DNA of 64,000 nucleotides, from assembly GCF_018127785.1 (NCBI RefSeq), contig NZ_CP072390.1, positions 1,674,001-1,738,000 on the forward strand, given 5' to 3'. The notes beneath the pieces are model-generated. The model did no database searches and was not told where the DNA came from. It saw nothing but the letters and a program-made list of their open reading frames with translations. Position 1 is the stretch's first letter. Each line of letters opens with the position of its first letter. The stretch comes from Prevotella scopos JCM 17725 (GTDB lineage Bacteria; Bacteroidota; Bacteroidia; Bacteroidales; Bacteroidaceae). This document shows positions 27,183-35,560 of this stretch, piece by piece. Position numbers and translations under genes: made by a program.

Positions 27183-27710
27183 CTATTCAATCAACTTCCC
27201 GTGTTTTTTGAGTATTGAGAGAAACTCTCCCCATTCTGCCGCTCTTTTTTCTTTTGCTTTTTGAATGGCCTTGTTCTCTTTAACATATTGACTATTGTCC
27301 TCAATATTACGTGGGTAACAGTCACTCAGATAAAACTTGCCAGATTCTGAAACTAATGATAAGTCTGTGAAGATTTGACTATTGAAAGATGACACAAACG
27401 TTGAGATATGGAGTAGAACCTTACCATACGAATGTATTTCTATGTTACGATAAATGGGAAAAAGCAGACTTGTCGGCTCAAAATCTTGAAAAATAATCTC
27501 ACGCGTCTGCGCGTTGAAAGACTTGATGTTGTCAAGTGTAAAGAGATAGGGGCTTAAAGCGGCTCTTGTCATTCGGGCTGTCCCTATAGCAAACAATTCC
27601 GTTTTCGATGCTTGCACTGTGGGAGTTGAAGCAGACTCATCTTCATTGCTGCAACCTATAAACAGCAACGAGAAGATGAACGCCTGTAATACACAAAAGT
27701 ACCTTTTCAT
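27183..27710 (-). CDS. Small lipoprotein of unknown function
   Basis: This 175-residue protein has a type II signal peptide with lipobox FIGCSN (about Cys20) and an acidic N-terminus after it (SNEDESASTP). The mature part has beta-type segments (LFPIYRNIEIHSYGKVLLHI) and an alanine/lysine-rich C-terminal helix (IQKAKEKRAAEWGEFLSIL). No family is recognised. It follows the Gfo/Idh/MocA gene by 23 bp on the same strand, so it very likely belongs to the same transcript. The two lipoproteins in this series are not obviously paralogous. Confidence 0.65.
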   Translation of the reverse strand: MKRYFCVLQAFIFSLLFIGCSNEDESASTPTVQASKTELFAIGTARMTRAALSPYLFTLDNIKSFNAQTREIIFQDFEPTSLLFPIYRNIEIHSYGKVLLHISTFVSSFNSQIFTDLSLVSESGKFYLSDCYPRNIEDNSQYVKENKAIQKAKEKRAAEWGEFLSILKKHGKLIE

Positions 27711-27733
27711 AATTTGTTGGATTTAATTAGTTA

Positions 27734-28813
27734 TTATAATATGTGGTCGTCAATTATGTTCATATACTTCTTTATTTCTGCCATTAAGGAATAAACATGA
27801 TTAACACTTTCCAAACCCAAAGCATAATTAGCCTCATGTTTGTTTTCAATCATGTCGGCAAAAGTCTTGATTTCAGAAAAGAACCCTTGTGAAACGATTT
27901 GGTTATTCCCAATAGTTGGGACAAAGTTGTTTCTTCCGTAGAGACAAATTGTTGCTCCATTGTTTGGAAAGACTTTCTCCAACGGAATCCCTAACAATGC
28001 TGAGCGTCTCGGCATGAAATCAAGTCGCTCCATGTTTTCCAACACATAAAGTCCTTTATCTGTACTGATATTTAGCTGTTCCTGTGCTTCTTGCCAAGAA
28101 TAATCTGTTGATAGTTCCAACATTCCTGTTATATCTTGGTGCTCCAATACAAGAAATAAAGTTTGAGCACCATCTCTACTGCGAATAACATCCAAGCTCT
28201 TTATCTTTGCCTCTCCAAAAAGGAATGTTACATAGTCAAGAGGATGGATGAATAGGTCAAGTAAAGTATCTCCTTCAGGGAATAATCCTGTCAGATAGCG
28301 ATAATGATAATGCCGTTTGCCATCACCTTTCAATCGTTTTTTCAATACTTGAGTGGCAGGGGCAAAACGCCTTTGCAGTCCGACAACGATATGTTGTGAG
28401 CCATATAGCTTGATAGTATCGGTCAAAGACTTTAATTCTCTTTCATTCTCACAGGGTGGTTTCTCTATAAATAAGGACTTTCCTGCTTTTATAGTTTCGG
28501 TTGCAATCTGAAAGTGTGAATGGGGATTAGCTGCCACAAAAACACCAGAAACGGTATCATCAAGCAGTATATCCTGTAAAGAAGTTGTTCCTTTGACTCC
28601 TTTATACTTTTGAGAAATCAGTTCGGCTTTCTTCTCTGAGGTACAGCAGATATATTTCAGTGGTAACTGAAGATACTGTATGACGGGCAGAAGGTTGTTT
28701 GCACAATGATTGCCAAACCCAACAAGAGCATACTGTTGCGTGTAAGTATGACTCAACTCTCTCATACTGCGTATATACTTGTATCTGCCTATGATGTTAT
28801 CTAAATATCCCAT
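27734..28813 (-). CDS. Gfo/Idh/MocA-family oxidoreductase
   Basis: This 359-residue protein has an NAD(P)-binding Rossmann start that is slightly displaced from the N-terminus: YALVGFGNHCANNLLPVI at about residue 29. GVFVAANPHSHF and FIEKPPCENERELKS carry the family's E-K-P motif with the catalytic lysine. The C-terminal half has the mixed sheet of the family (LDLFIHPLDYVTFLFGEA, with HPLD in the usual H-D position). Such enzymes oxidise or reduce sugars and cyclitols; the substrate is unknown. Its start overlaps the radical SAM gene by 13 bp, a sign of tight coupling. Confidence 0.85.
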   Translation of the reverse strand: MGYLDNIIGRYKYIRSMRELSHTYTQQYALVGFGNHCANNLLPVIQYLQLPLKYICCTSEKKAELISQKYKGVKGTTSLQDILLDDTVSGVFVAANPHSHFQIATETIKAGKSLFIEKPPCENERELKSLTDTIKLYGSQHIVVGLQRRFAPATQVLKKRLKGDGKRHYHYRYLTGLFPEGDTLLDLFIHPLDYVTFLFGEAKIKSLDVIRSRDGAQTLFLVLEHQDITGMLELSTDYSWQEAQEQLNISTDKGLYVLENMERLDFMPRRSALLGIPLEKVFPNNGATICLYGRNNFVPTIGNNQIVSQGFFSEIKTFADMIENKHEANYALGLESVNHVYSLMAEIKKYMNIIDDHIL

Positions 28814-29886
28814 TTTAGCTTTGCTTTTATTCGTTTGAAATGTTTATTATAGGTAGTTTGCCTGTTGCTGGTCCATTGATACTTCCCATAAAACAACTCT
28901 ATCAACCGTTTGGGGATTATCTTTTCTATATTTCTTAACAGGATAATGTCATATTTTCGGTGATAGTTGATCCAACATTGATTGCATTCTTTGGAGTACT
29001 GACATTGAATTTTGCACGTATTCCTTGAATTGAATATCTCATCGAGCGTATTCTCGTGAATATTACCCAAGATTACATCTAAATTCTGGCATAAGGGGAC
29101 ATCCCCATTAGAATGTATGACCAATTCACTGAATATGCTATGACACCGTAACTTCAGTCTATTATTCTTCCACTCGTCATACATAGCTACAAAGTCAAAG
29201 TTCTCATATGTTTGATGTATGGAAGAGGGTATCTGGCTGATGAAATCCGCATCATTGGATTCTATTAAATCTTTGGTTGTGTCGAAGAATGACATTGTGC
29301 TATAAATGCCAATACGTACATCAATGTTATATTGTTTAGCACAATCTATGACATGCTTCATATCCTCAAACGAGTTCCACGGAGAAAGACAAAACATCAA
29401 GGAAATAGGAACAATATCCCTACACGCCTCTATAACTTCGATAACCTTATCATATCCATCCCTGCCACGCATATAGAGATAGGTTTCTCTGGTGCCGTCA
29501 AGTGAAATATACAGATGCTTGGGGTGATGATTTTTTACAGCAGATATTACCTTGTTTACCGCAAGACAATTAGACAGCAGCGTATAGTTAGGATGATGAG
29601 TGTCAAACCATCCCAATATCTTGTCTGCTTCGGGATGAAGGATAAACTCACCTCCCTCCAAGCCGACCGTCGTGCGTTTCGTTATACATTTGCTGTTCAT
29701 TATCTTGATGATGTGGTCTAATCTTAAATTTTCCGTAGGTTTCTTCCAAATGGAACAGTGCTTGCAACGTGACTGGCAGTTGGTAGTGGAATATATCATC
29801 AAGGAGGTAAGTTCCTTATGCTGTCTGCGTACTACATTGTTGACAAATACCATTCCATTGTGGATGTAGTCATAAATACTGTACAT
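28801..29886 (-). CDS. Radical SAM protein with SPASM domain
   Basis: This 361-residue protein binds a [4Fe-4S] cluster through Cys37, Cys41 and Cys44 in CQSRCKHC, the standard CX3CX2C motif. A GGEFILHP segment is close behind and GTRETYLYMRG follows. The C-terminal ~90 residues contain a SPASM-type set of cysteines (CHSIF, PLCQN, then CKIQCQYSKECNQC), which holds auxiliary clusters. SPASM enzymes mostly modify peptides or sugars. No precursor peptide gene was recognised in the group. Its upstream region carries the 30-bp motif shared with the sigma/barrel gene, and it overlaps the oxidoreductase gene by 13 bp. Confidence 0.85.
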   Translation of the reverse strand: MYSIYDYIHNGMVFVNNVVRRQHKELTSLMIYSTTNCQSRCKHCSIWKKPTENLRLDHIIKIMNSKCITKRTTVGLEGGEFILHPEADKILGWFDTHHPNYTLLSNCLAVNKVISAVKNHHPKHLYISLDGTRETYLYMRGRDGYDKVIEVIEACRDIVPISLMFCLSPWNSFEDMKHVIDCAKQYNIDVRIGIYSTMSFFDTTKDLIESNDADFISQIPSSIHQTYENFDFVAMYDEWKNNRLKLRCHSIFSELVIHSNGDVPLCQNLDVILGNIHENTLDEIFNSRNTCKIQCQYSKECNQCWINYHRKYDIILLRNIEKIIPKRLIELFYGKYQWTSNRQTTYNKHFKRIKAKLKWDI

Positions 29887-29930
29887 ATTTTTTAAGTTTT
29901 GTCTTTTATTGTAAGAGTAGAAAACAGAAA

Positions 29931-29960
29931 AAAGACTGCACAGTTTTATAACCTTTTTAT
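29931..29960 (-). promoter_or_regulatory. Candidate ECF-sigma promoter, copy before the radical SAM gene
   Basis: On the minus strand it reads an A-run, GGTTATAAAAC, then TGTGCAGTCTTT. It is identical in 24 of 30 positions to 31731-31760, including GTGCAGTCTTT, and sits 45 bp upstream of the start codon at 29886. The other copy sits 44 bp upstream of the sigma start. Confidence 0.65.
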
Positions 29961-29977
29961 CAATTCATTCTCTCCAT

Positions 29978-31687
29978 TTACCAAGTAAGCCGTAATCCGA
30001 ATGGTACGGTAATAATAAACGGATGCTCTGTACGGTAAGTTTCGAGACTACTACCATTTCTAAAATAATAGAACATATTTGGTTCTATATACAGGCTGAA
30101 AGGTTTGAATAGCTTGTACTGCACACCGGCACCTAAGTTTACAGACCACTGATAACGTGGCTTGATGTCACCCTTCAGAGTGTAGGACGAGTCAGACGTT
30201 ATGATATACTTCTTATCAAGTGAACTGTGAACTGGCATCTCGAATGTCACTCCACCGGTCGTATAGGCATTGAATCGTCCCTTGCTCCATATACGATAGG
30301 TCAATCGCAATGGTATGCCTATATAATCAATTTTCTGACTCTTCAACAAAGTCGCACCATTAAACTCGCTCTCAAAATCAGACTTCAACCTTGTATAGGT
30401 CAATCCTGTGCCAAAAGTCCAATGCTGACTTAATTGCTTATTAAGCGATAAACCAAATGTTTTTGGGCGGTAGTGATGCGCCTTCTCACCTAAAGACGCA
30501 TTGCCCTCTGTTGCATTATTCAGTGCAATCCATGACATTTTTGCCCTCTCTACAGAATCCATCAGCGCATTGTTCCTGACTAAATAATTTACATAATCAT
30601 CCCAGGTATATAGTTTGGCAGCCGCACCGCCGTTAGCATAATCTACCACCGAGAGATAGTTCAAATTAGACATAGTTCCATTGGCTCCAGCATTGGAGGA
30701 ATAGCCGAAGTTGAATGTCCACGGGTATTTCTTCTTATGGTTTACATCGAGGTTCATGTTTCCATTCGATGCCAACATTTTATCTTCTGAAATTTGTGGA
30801 ATACGGAGCACGGAGTCGTCTATACTGATTTCACCAGTAGCCAAATACTTTGGCAAGGAATCTACATGGAAGAATACTGGCTGCTGCTCTGATTCAACAC
30901 TGTCTGTTATGATCTGTGAAGAAATATCTTCAGTAGAAAGAGTCTTTTCTGCCAAAACACGCCTATCATTTTCAGTAGCACTTGAAGGTATAGAATACCT
31001 TGGCTGCCCATTCTTTTGAGAAGCAGCTCTATTTTGTTGAACTCGTTTTGGAAAGTTATGATGAGTATCTAAAGCCGTTGATCTATTATGAGATGTGTCA
31101 ACGAACTTGTCCCTCATTACGAAATAGATATAGACAGGTATCAGGATGGGAAGCAAGAACAGCATCCAATACTTAATCAATATGACACGCAGCATTTTCT
31201 TTGCCCGAGCCAACTGCGAAGAAGAACTATGTGGATTGATACCAAGCAGATTCCCTATTTCCTTATGTGAAAGACCGTCCAACACTGAGAGTTTGAATAT
31301 TTCTCGGTTCCCCTCTGGTAACAGTTCTATCGCTGACAGCAACAACTCCAGTTCTATATTCTTTTCTTTATCGTCTTCTTCGCTCAACAAATCTTTCCCC
31401 AGACTGGATAAAAGAATATTACTTTTTTCTGTACTTTGTAGGAATCTCAACGAAAGGTTTCTCACAATCGTTATCATCCATCCTTCCAATTTTGAGTTGT
31501 CCTTCAGCGAATTAATAGAGGTAAAAATGATGATAAAAGCATCGTGCAAAATATCTTCTGCCGTACTTTCATCTTCCACGTAGTGCAGGCATATTCTCTT
31601 TAATCTGTCGGAATATGCCTTATATAAATTTCCGAGAGCCTCACGTTCTCCCTGTTTACATGCGTCTATATTAACATCTATATTCAT
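29978..31687 (-). CDS. ECF sigma factor fused to a membrane helix and a porin-like beta-barrel
   Basis: This ~569-residue single frame starts at MNIDVNIDACKQ, chosen because the shared upstream motif then lies 44 bp away; an ATG 54 bp upstream is in frame. Residues 11-83 are sigma region 2 (LYKAYSDRLKRICLHYVEDE, STAEDILHDAF). Residues 120-168 are region 4 (LPEGNREIFKLSVLDGLSHK, EIGNLLGINPHSSSSQLARA). Residues 173-190 form one hydrophobic helix. Residues 191-320 are a polar linker. Residues 321-569 are a porin/OmpA-like barrel with alternating strands, ending FGLRLTW. In Bacteroidetes, ECF sigma genes are often followed by a separate TM-plus-barrel protein; here they are one reading frame. The topology would span both membranes, so release by proteolysis is the likely activation step (inference). 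Confidence 0.85.
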   Translation of the reverse strand: MNIDVNIDACKQGEREALGNLYKAYSDRLKRICLHYVEDESTAEDILHDAFIIIFTSINSLKDNSKLEGWMITIVRNLSLRFLQSTEKSNILLSSLGKDLLSEEDDKEKNIELELLLSAIELLPEGNREIFKLSVLDGLSHKEIGNLLGINPHSSSSQLARAKKMLRVILIKYWMLFLLPILIPVYIYFVMRDKFVDTSHNRSTALDTHHNFPKRVQQNRAASQKNGQPRYSIPSSATENDRRVLAEKTLSTEDISSQIITDSVESEQQPVFFHVDSLPKYLATGEISIDDSVLRIPQISEDKMLASNGNMNLDVNHKKKYPWTFNFGYSSNAGANGTMSNLNYLSVVDYANGGAAAKLYTWDDYVNYLVRNNALMDSVERAKMSWIALNNATEGNASLGEKAHHYRPKTFGLSLNKQLSQHWTFGTGLTYTRLKSDFESEFNGATLLKSQKIDYIGIPLRLTYRIWSKGRFNAYTTGGVTFEMPVHSSLDKKYIITSDSSYTLKGDIKPRYQWSVNLGAGVQYKLFKPFSLYIEPNMFYYFRNGSSLETYRTEHPFIITVPFGLRLTW

Positions 31688-31730
31688 AGATATACCATAC
31701 CTTTTTATTAAAAGGAGCATGTTTTGCTTA

Positions 31731-31760
31731 AAAGACTGCACGGATTTAGGAACTTTTTTT
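31731..31760 (-). promoter_or_regulatory. Candidate ECF-sigma promoter, copy before the sigma/barrel gene
   Basis: On the minus strand it reads an A-run, GTTCCTAAATC, then CGTGCAGTCTTT. It is 24/30 identical to 29931-29960 and at the same distance from its start codon, which suggests autoregulation. Confidence 0.65.
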
Positions 31761-32264
31761 GAGAAACTTAGAAAAATATTTAAAAGATATGACTAAAACC
31801 TCTTTTTAATAGCTGTTTCGTTATCTAAAAGAGATAGTTGCCACCTTGATTTATAGAAAACACTTCATGCCGTATCGCAACACCTACAACAAGCGAAAAT
31901 AACGTATCTTTCTCATATTTCTAATTTCTTTGAAGTATTTTTTAGTTTAGATTTATCATTACATTCGATTTCAGAATATCACCTTACAAAGGTAAGAATA
32001 TAATAGCAAACAGTATGTTTTTATGGGAAGATTACCAGTATTTTTTTTATAGTAACCTCTATATAAAATGGATAAACCAAATTTTATCCACGTTTATTAC
32101 CTAATAATAAAAATAAAAATGTTAATTTTATAGCGTGTTTCTTCAGAGGCACAATGACATCGTTGAAAAATAAGAGGCGTTATGCTTATCTTGTAAAACT
32201 CAATATTTTAGAATAGGTGGCAAAATTGAATAATTATAATTGAGAGTACATAATTGCTTAAAAT
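31761..32264. other. About 500-bp gene-free A/T-rich stretch
   Basis: No credible coding frame was found. It holds long A/T runs and no recognised repeat. The segment 32150-32215 (GACATCGTTGAAAAATAAGA and following) looks like non-random but unidentified sequence, perhaps a remnant of a mobile element end. Confidence 0.4.
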
Positions 32265-33449
32265 ATGACAAAAGAAGAGTTATTGCTATGGGGAGAGAAA
32301 ACGGTTCAGCTGTATAATAAGATAGCAGACGAACGTGGTAGAGAAAAGACTCCTGCATTCTATACTCAATCTAACTTAAACAAAATTATAGGAGTAAATT
32401 CTGTTGATATTTTAATAGCAGGTATTAACCCTGGTTCTGGCGGTACTTACCAACAAATGATTGAGAATCCAAACTGGGGAATAAGCTCGGCTACAGGGAT
32501 GACAGCAGAACAACTTATATCAGGGAACTTCGGTAGAGCTCCCCAGTATGGGAATTGTACAAATTGGAGTCGTCATCATACTTGGCATTATTTTATGAAT
32601 TTAAAGAGATTCTTTAAAGATGTTGAGGAACCGAATATTCTTGACGACGAAAGAAGATTTGTCCTGACGAATGCCACTTTTTTCAACACTGTTAAGGAGA
32701 AAGAACTGAGCCAATCACTATTAAAGACTACGTTTCCACAGACTATAGATTTAGTCAGAAGAATTAAGCCTAAGATGATTGTATGGTTAAGTGGTAGGAA
32801 TGCGTTCTACAGATTAGCTTCGATTTCGATAGATGGCTTTTCTTTCAAGTATGATAAGACACGTAATCCGATAATGGCGCGTATATATATGGGTACATTC
32901 AATGGTATACCATGTTTTGGGATTCCCCACCCTGGAGCGTTCCTAACTACAGAAGAAAGGACTTTAATAGCAAAATTCTTTTCTTATGTCTTTAATTATA
33001 AAAGTATTGACGAGATAGACCTTAATAACTTGGAGTCTTTCTGTATAAATGAAATTCAAGCATATCATAAGCGTTTAAAAGAGAAGAAACCTGTTTCTAA
33101 AAAAAATAATATTGATATAAAAAGTATAGAACATTCTATCCTCGAAAGGAAGAAAACCTATATTTACAATAATGGAAATAGGATACGCAAAGATGAAAAT
33201 GCCCAATATGGAATTACAATAGCTGAGAGTTATATTTTTGTCCGTCAGGCTTATGAAGATAAATATAAGACTCCTCAAATCAACCCAAATGATGACATTG
33301 TCATAGAAAAGCTAAAAGAAAAAGGATATAAAAGCCGTAAAGGATGGCTTGGATCTCGAAAACTTATGGAATTTGGTAGTACTGAGAAAGAAATAGAACA
33401 GAAAGTTATAGAGGAAATAAATCTCCTATTTGAGTTGTTAGATGTCTAA
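32265..33449 (+). CDS. Uracil-DNA-glycosylase-like superfamily protein (orphan)
   Basis: In this 394-residue protein the first half (about residues 45-240) follows the UDG-fold pattern. DILIAGINPGSGG corresponds to motif 1 (G-x-N-P-G-x). A mid-region has KMIVWLSGRNAF. PCFGIPHPGAFLTTEERT resembles motif 2 with H-P-x. Real UDGs use H-P-S-P in motif 2, so activity on uracil is uncertain. The C-terminal ~150 residues are lysine-rich and helical, with a possible DNA-binding role, and are not recognised. It is isolated, with A/T-rich flanks, beside an insertion sequence, a setting typical of accessory genes. Confidence 0.6.
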   Translation: MTKEELLLWGEKTVQLYNKIADERGREKTPAFYTQSNLNKIIGVNSVDILIAGINPGSGGTYQQMIENPNWGISSATGMTAEQLISGNFGRAPQYGNCTNWSRHHTWHYFMNLKRFFKDVEEPNILDDERRFVLTNATFFNTVKEKELSQSLLKTTFPQTIDLVRRIKPKMIVWLSGRNAFYRLASISIDGFSFKYDKTRNPIMARIYMGTFNGIPCFGIPHPGAFLTTEERTLIAKFFSYVFNYKSIDEIDLNNLESFCINEIQAYHKRLKEKKPVSKKNNIDIKSIEHSILERKKTYIYNNGNRIRKDENAQYGITIAESYIFVRQAYEDKYKTPQINPNDDIVIEKLKEKGYKSRKGWLGSRKLMEFGSTEKEIEQKVIEEINLLFELLDV

Positions 33450-33916
33450 TTTATAAGATATAATGTCATTCCTTATGGGATGAAGCAAGTAATTTTGCTA
33501 ACAGCCACATCATATTAATCAATACAAATAGTTTTTCGTTAAATGTATGAATACTTTTCGTATACCTTTGACGGAAAAACCGAAGTTGCTCATTAAACAA
33601 AAGCATAGCTAAGTCTCTCAGCTTTCTATTCTATTATCATCCTCCGACACAGAGCCTCTTATTTACTTTAATAATTCAAAAGATAGCTACCTGAAAAATC
33701 ATTACATATTATCAAACAAAACAGCTATAAATCAGGATAATAACACGGATAAAAAGTAGGTTTGTAACCAACAGGAAATCAATTGCTTATAAAGGTGTAG
33801 AAGAAAAGGTGCTTAATTGGACTTCAAAAGGGCGTTAGTTAGACTTCAAAAGGGCACCTATTGCAAGTCAATTAGGCGTCTTTTAGAACCCAAAAGAGCA
33901 TGGATTGATTTTGAGT
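33450..33916. repeat. Gene-free stretch ending in a TTCAAAAGGGC-type interspersed repeat
   Basis: There is no gene. A plus-strand TACCTTTG box (33563-33570) leads nowhere. From about 33820, two GACTTCAAAAGGGC units are followed by an inverted-type GCGTCTTTTAG and then CAAAAGAGCATGG. This forms an interspersed repeat whose last 26 bp are duplicated on the far side of the IS at 33917-35451. Confidence 0.6.
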
Positions 33917-34144
33917 TGACTATGCCTAAATTTACTTCACACTTTTCTGGTTATTGTTACTAAATTGGTTTACACATTTTTTACTTGCTTCCTGAACAGC
34001 TTTACACCCCCATGGAAACTTTACTGATTCGCTTTACATAGTCATAAATCTTGACAATGAAGTCTGAACGTGTGTAGCACATGTTCAAAGTTATATTTTT
34101 CCTTCAACTTACAAAATTTAATACCATGAAACGCACAGAAACCC

Positions 34145-34921
34145 TTATGCTACATTGCAGTGCTTTTCTCTCATTTGTCTTGGCGTAAGCATGCCGTTGC
34201 TCATATGGGGTCTCTTATTGTTGTAGAAGTCTATGATACCAGCAATAGTGCATCGTGCATCATCGAGGTTCTTCGGTCGTTTCATGTGGTAGAGCCACTC
34301 TTGCTTTATTATTCCGTTCACTCTTTCGGCGATTGCATTATCTGTAGGGTTGTAGTCTTCAGTCATGCTTATGCCCGAGCGTATACTCTCCAGCCTTGCC
34401 ACGTAGGCGTTGCTGCAGTATTGAACCCCACGATCAGAGTGGTGCGTCATCAGCGAGAGATTCATACCCTGTGAATGTTCTATTGCCATGTCTAGGGCAG
34501 CAAGCGTATTGACAGCCTGCAGACTGTCAGAAAGCTTCCATCCGATTATCTCATGAGTGAATGCATCGGTTATGAGGTGAAGATAGACCACACCATCCTC
34601 AGTATCTATATATGTGATGTCTGCTACCCAGAGTTGTGCAGGACGTGTAAGAACCATTCCTTTTGCCGTGTTCTTATACTTGAAATAGTTGTGATTGGAG
34701 TTCGTGGTGTGGCGACATCTGGATGGCTTCAGCATAAGGTGATGCTTGTGCATTAGCTGGTAGAACCTGTCGCGCCCAAGCATTAAGCCAGGATAGATAT
34801 CCATAAGCATGTGCAAAAGTTTCTGTGCACCTATTCGAGGAGCATCTGCACGAACATCCATTACTGCACGTACGACAATTTTCTCAGTAAGTTTACGATG
34901 CTCCCTCTTCTCTTTACTCAC
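34145..34921 (-). CDS. IS3-family transposase orfB (DDE)
   Basis: This 258-residue catalytic domain starts with GTG. The DDE triad is visible in VADITYIDTED (first Asp), THHSDRGVQYCS (second Asp) and DNAIAERVNGIIKQEW (Glu). The conserved C-terminal Y-N-x-K-R-P (IIDFYNNKRPHMSNG) is present. Its frame continues upstream without a stop to about 35030, where A7 (GCTAAAAAAAGC) allows a -1 shift from the orfA frame, so the working transposase is probably an orfAB fusion. Confidence 0.9.
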   Translation of the reverse strand: MSKEKREHRKLTEKIVVRAVMDVRADAPRIGAQKLLHMLMDIYPGLMLGRDRFYQLMHKHHLMLKPSRCRHTTNSNHNYFKYKNTAKGMVLTRPAQLWVADITYIDTEDGVVYLHLITDAFTHEIIGWKLSDSLQAVNTLAALDMAIEHSQGMNLSLMTHHSDRGVQYCSNAYVARLESIRSGISMTEDYNPTDNAIAERVNGIIKQEWLYHMKRPKNLDDARCTIAGIIDFYNNKRPHMSNGMLTPRQMREKHCNVA

Positions 34922-35004
34922 AGAGTAATAGCCTTCACGAGTCTTGCCAAACAGTCCACTCAGCAGCCCAATTGATAAACAAGGGTTGCTGACTCGAAGG
35001 CTGT

Positions 35005-35265
35005 CTACTGCTTGGCGCCAGCTTTTTTTAGCAAATCCTCACCATATTCCTTACTGCTTATCTCTATGACTTTCATCAAACCTTGATTGCGAAGTTCAGA
35101 ATACTCCAAAGCTTTCTTCAAATTCGATACTTGTTCTTCAAGCTCTTCCTCACGAGTTAGAGGGGCTTTCTCCATAGCTTTCTTACTACGCATAGCTTTT
35201 AATTTAGTAATAATATCATGCGACAAAGATAGCTTTTTTTCATCTAAATCATACTTTTTTGCCAT
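35005..35265 (-). CDS. IS3-family orfA, coiled-coil half
   Basis: This 86-residue frame has a leucine-zipper-like helix (LTREEELEEQVSNLKKALEY) and ends KKAGAKQ just after the A7 slippery stretch. It is the second half of orfA. The HTH half lies in another frame at 35244-35402. If the A6 at the joint were A7, the two would read as one orfA of about 133 residues. Confidence 0.8.
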   Translation of the reverse strand: MAKKYDLDEKKLSLSHDIITKLKAMRSKKAMEKAPLTREEELEEQVSNLKKALEYSELRNQGLMKVIEISSKEYGEDLLKKAGAKQ

Positions 35266-35402
35266 TGATAAAAGCTGGCACTATTAATGCCGTACTTACG
35301 ACAGATGAAATTAATTGACACTTCTGATGAGTAATACTCACGAAGTAAAGTGAGAATAAAGTCCTCACTGAATGTTCTGTGTTTAGAATGTTTACTCCCC
35401 AT
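35244..35402 (-). pseudogene. IS3-family orfA, HTH half, frameshifted
   Basis: 52 codons beginning MGSKHSKHRTFSEDF, with HTH spacing in INFICRKYGINSASFYQWQ, then a stop. One extra A in the T-run at 35255-35260 would join it to the 35005-35265 frame (QWQKKYDLDEKK). It is probably a one-base deletion in a homopolymer, or transcriptional slippage restores the frame. Confidence 0.7.
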
Positions 35403-35451
35403 TTTGAATTTTAAATGTTAAAATGATGTGAAGTAAATCTGCTATAAGACA

Positions 35452-35477
35452 CAAAAGAGCATGGATTGATTTTGAGT
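35452..35477. repeat. 26-bp direct repeat, right copy (flanks the IS)
   Basis: It begins CAAAAGAGCATGG and ends TTTTGAGT, identical to 33891-33916. The left copy abuts the left IS end exactly, and the right copy abuts the right IS end exactly. Confidence 0.9.
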
Positions 35478-35560
35478 CACATGAAAATAGTTTACAAATA
35501 TCTATTGATAAGGGAATAAGCTGCTTGTAAAAAACAGAAAAACATGCTAATGGATAGATA

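Larger units (their letters stand above)
33917..35451 (-). mobile_element. IS3-family insertion sequence (1535 bp)
   Basis: The imperfect terminal inverted repeats start TGAC and TGTC and share ATTTACTTCACA. Inside are an orfA region (HTH plus coiled coil) and orfB with a DDE transposase, all on the minus strand and joined by an A7 slippery stretch, as in IS3-type elements. It is flanked by a 26-bp direct repeat (33891-33916 and 35452-35477), which is much longer than the usual 3-4 bp IS3 target duplication. Confidence 0.9.
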
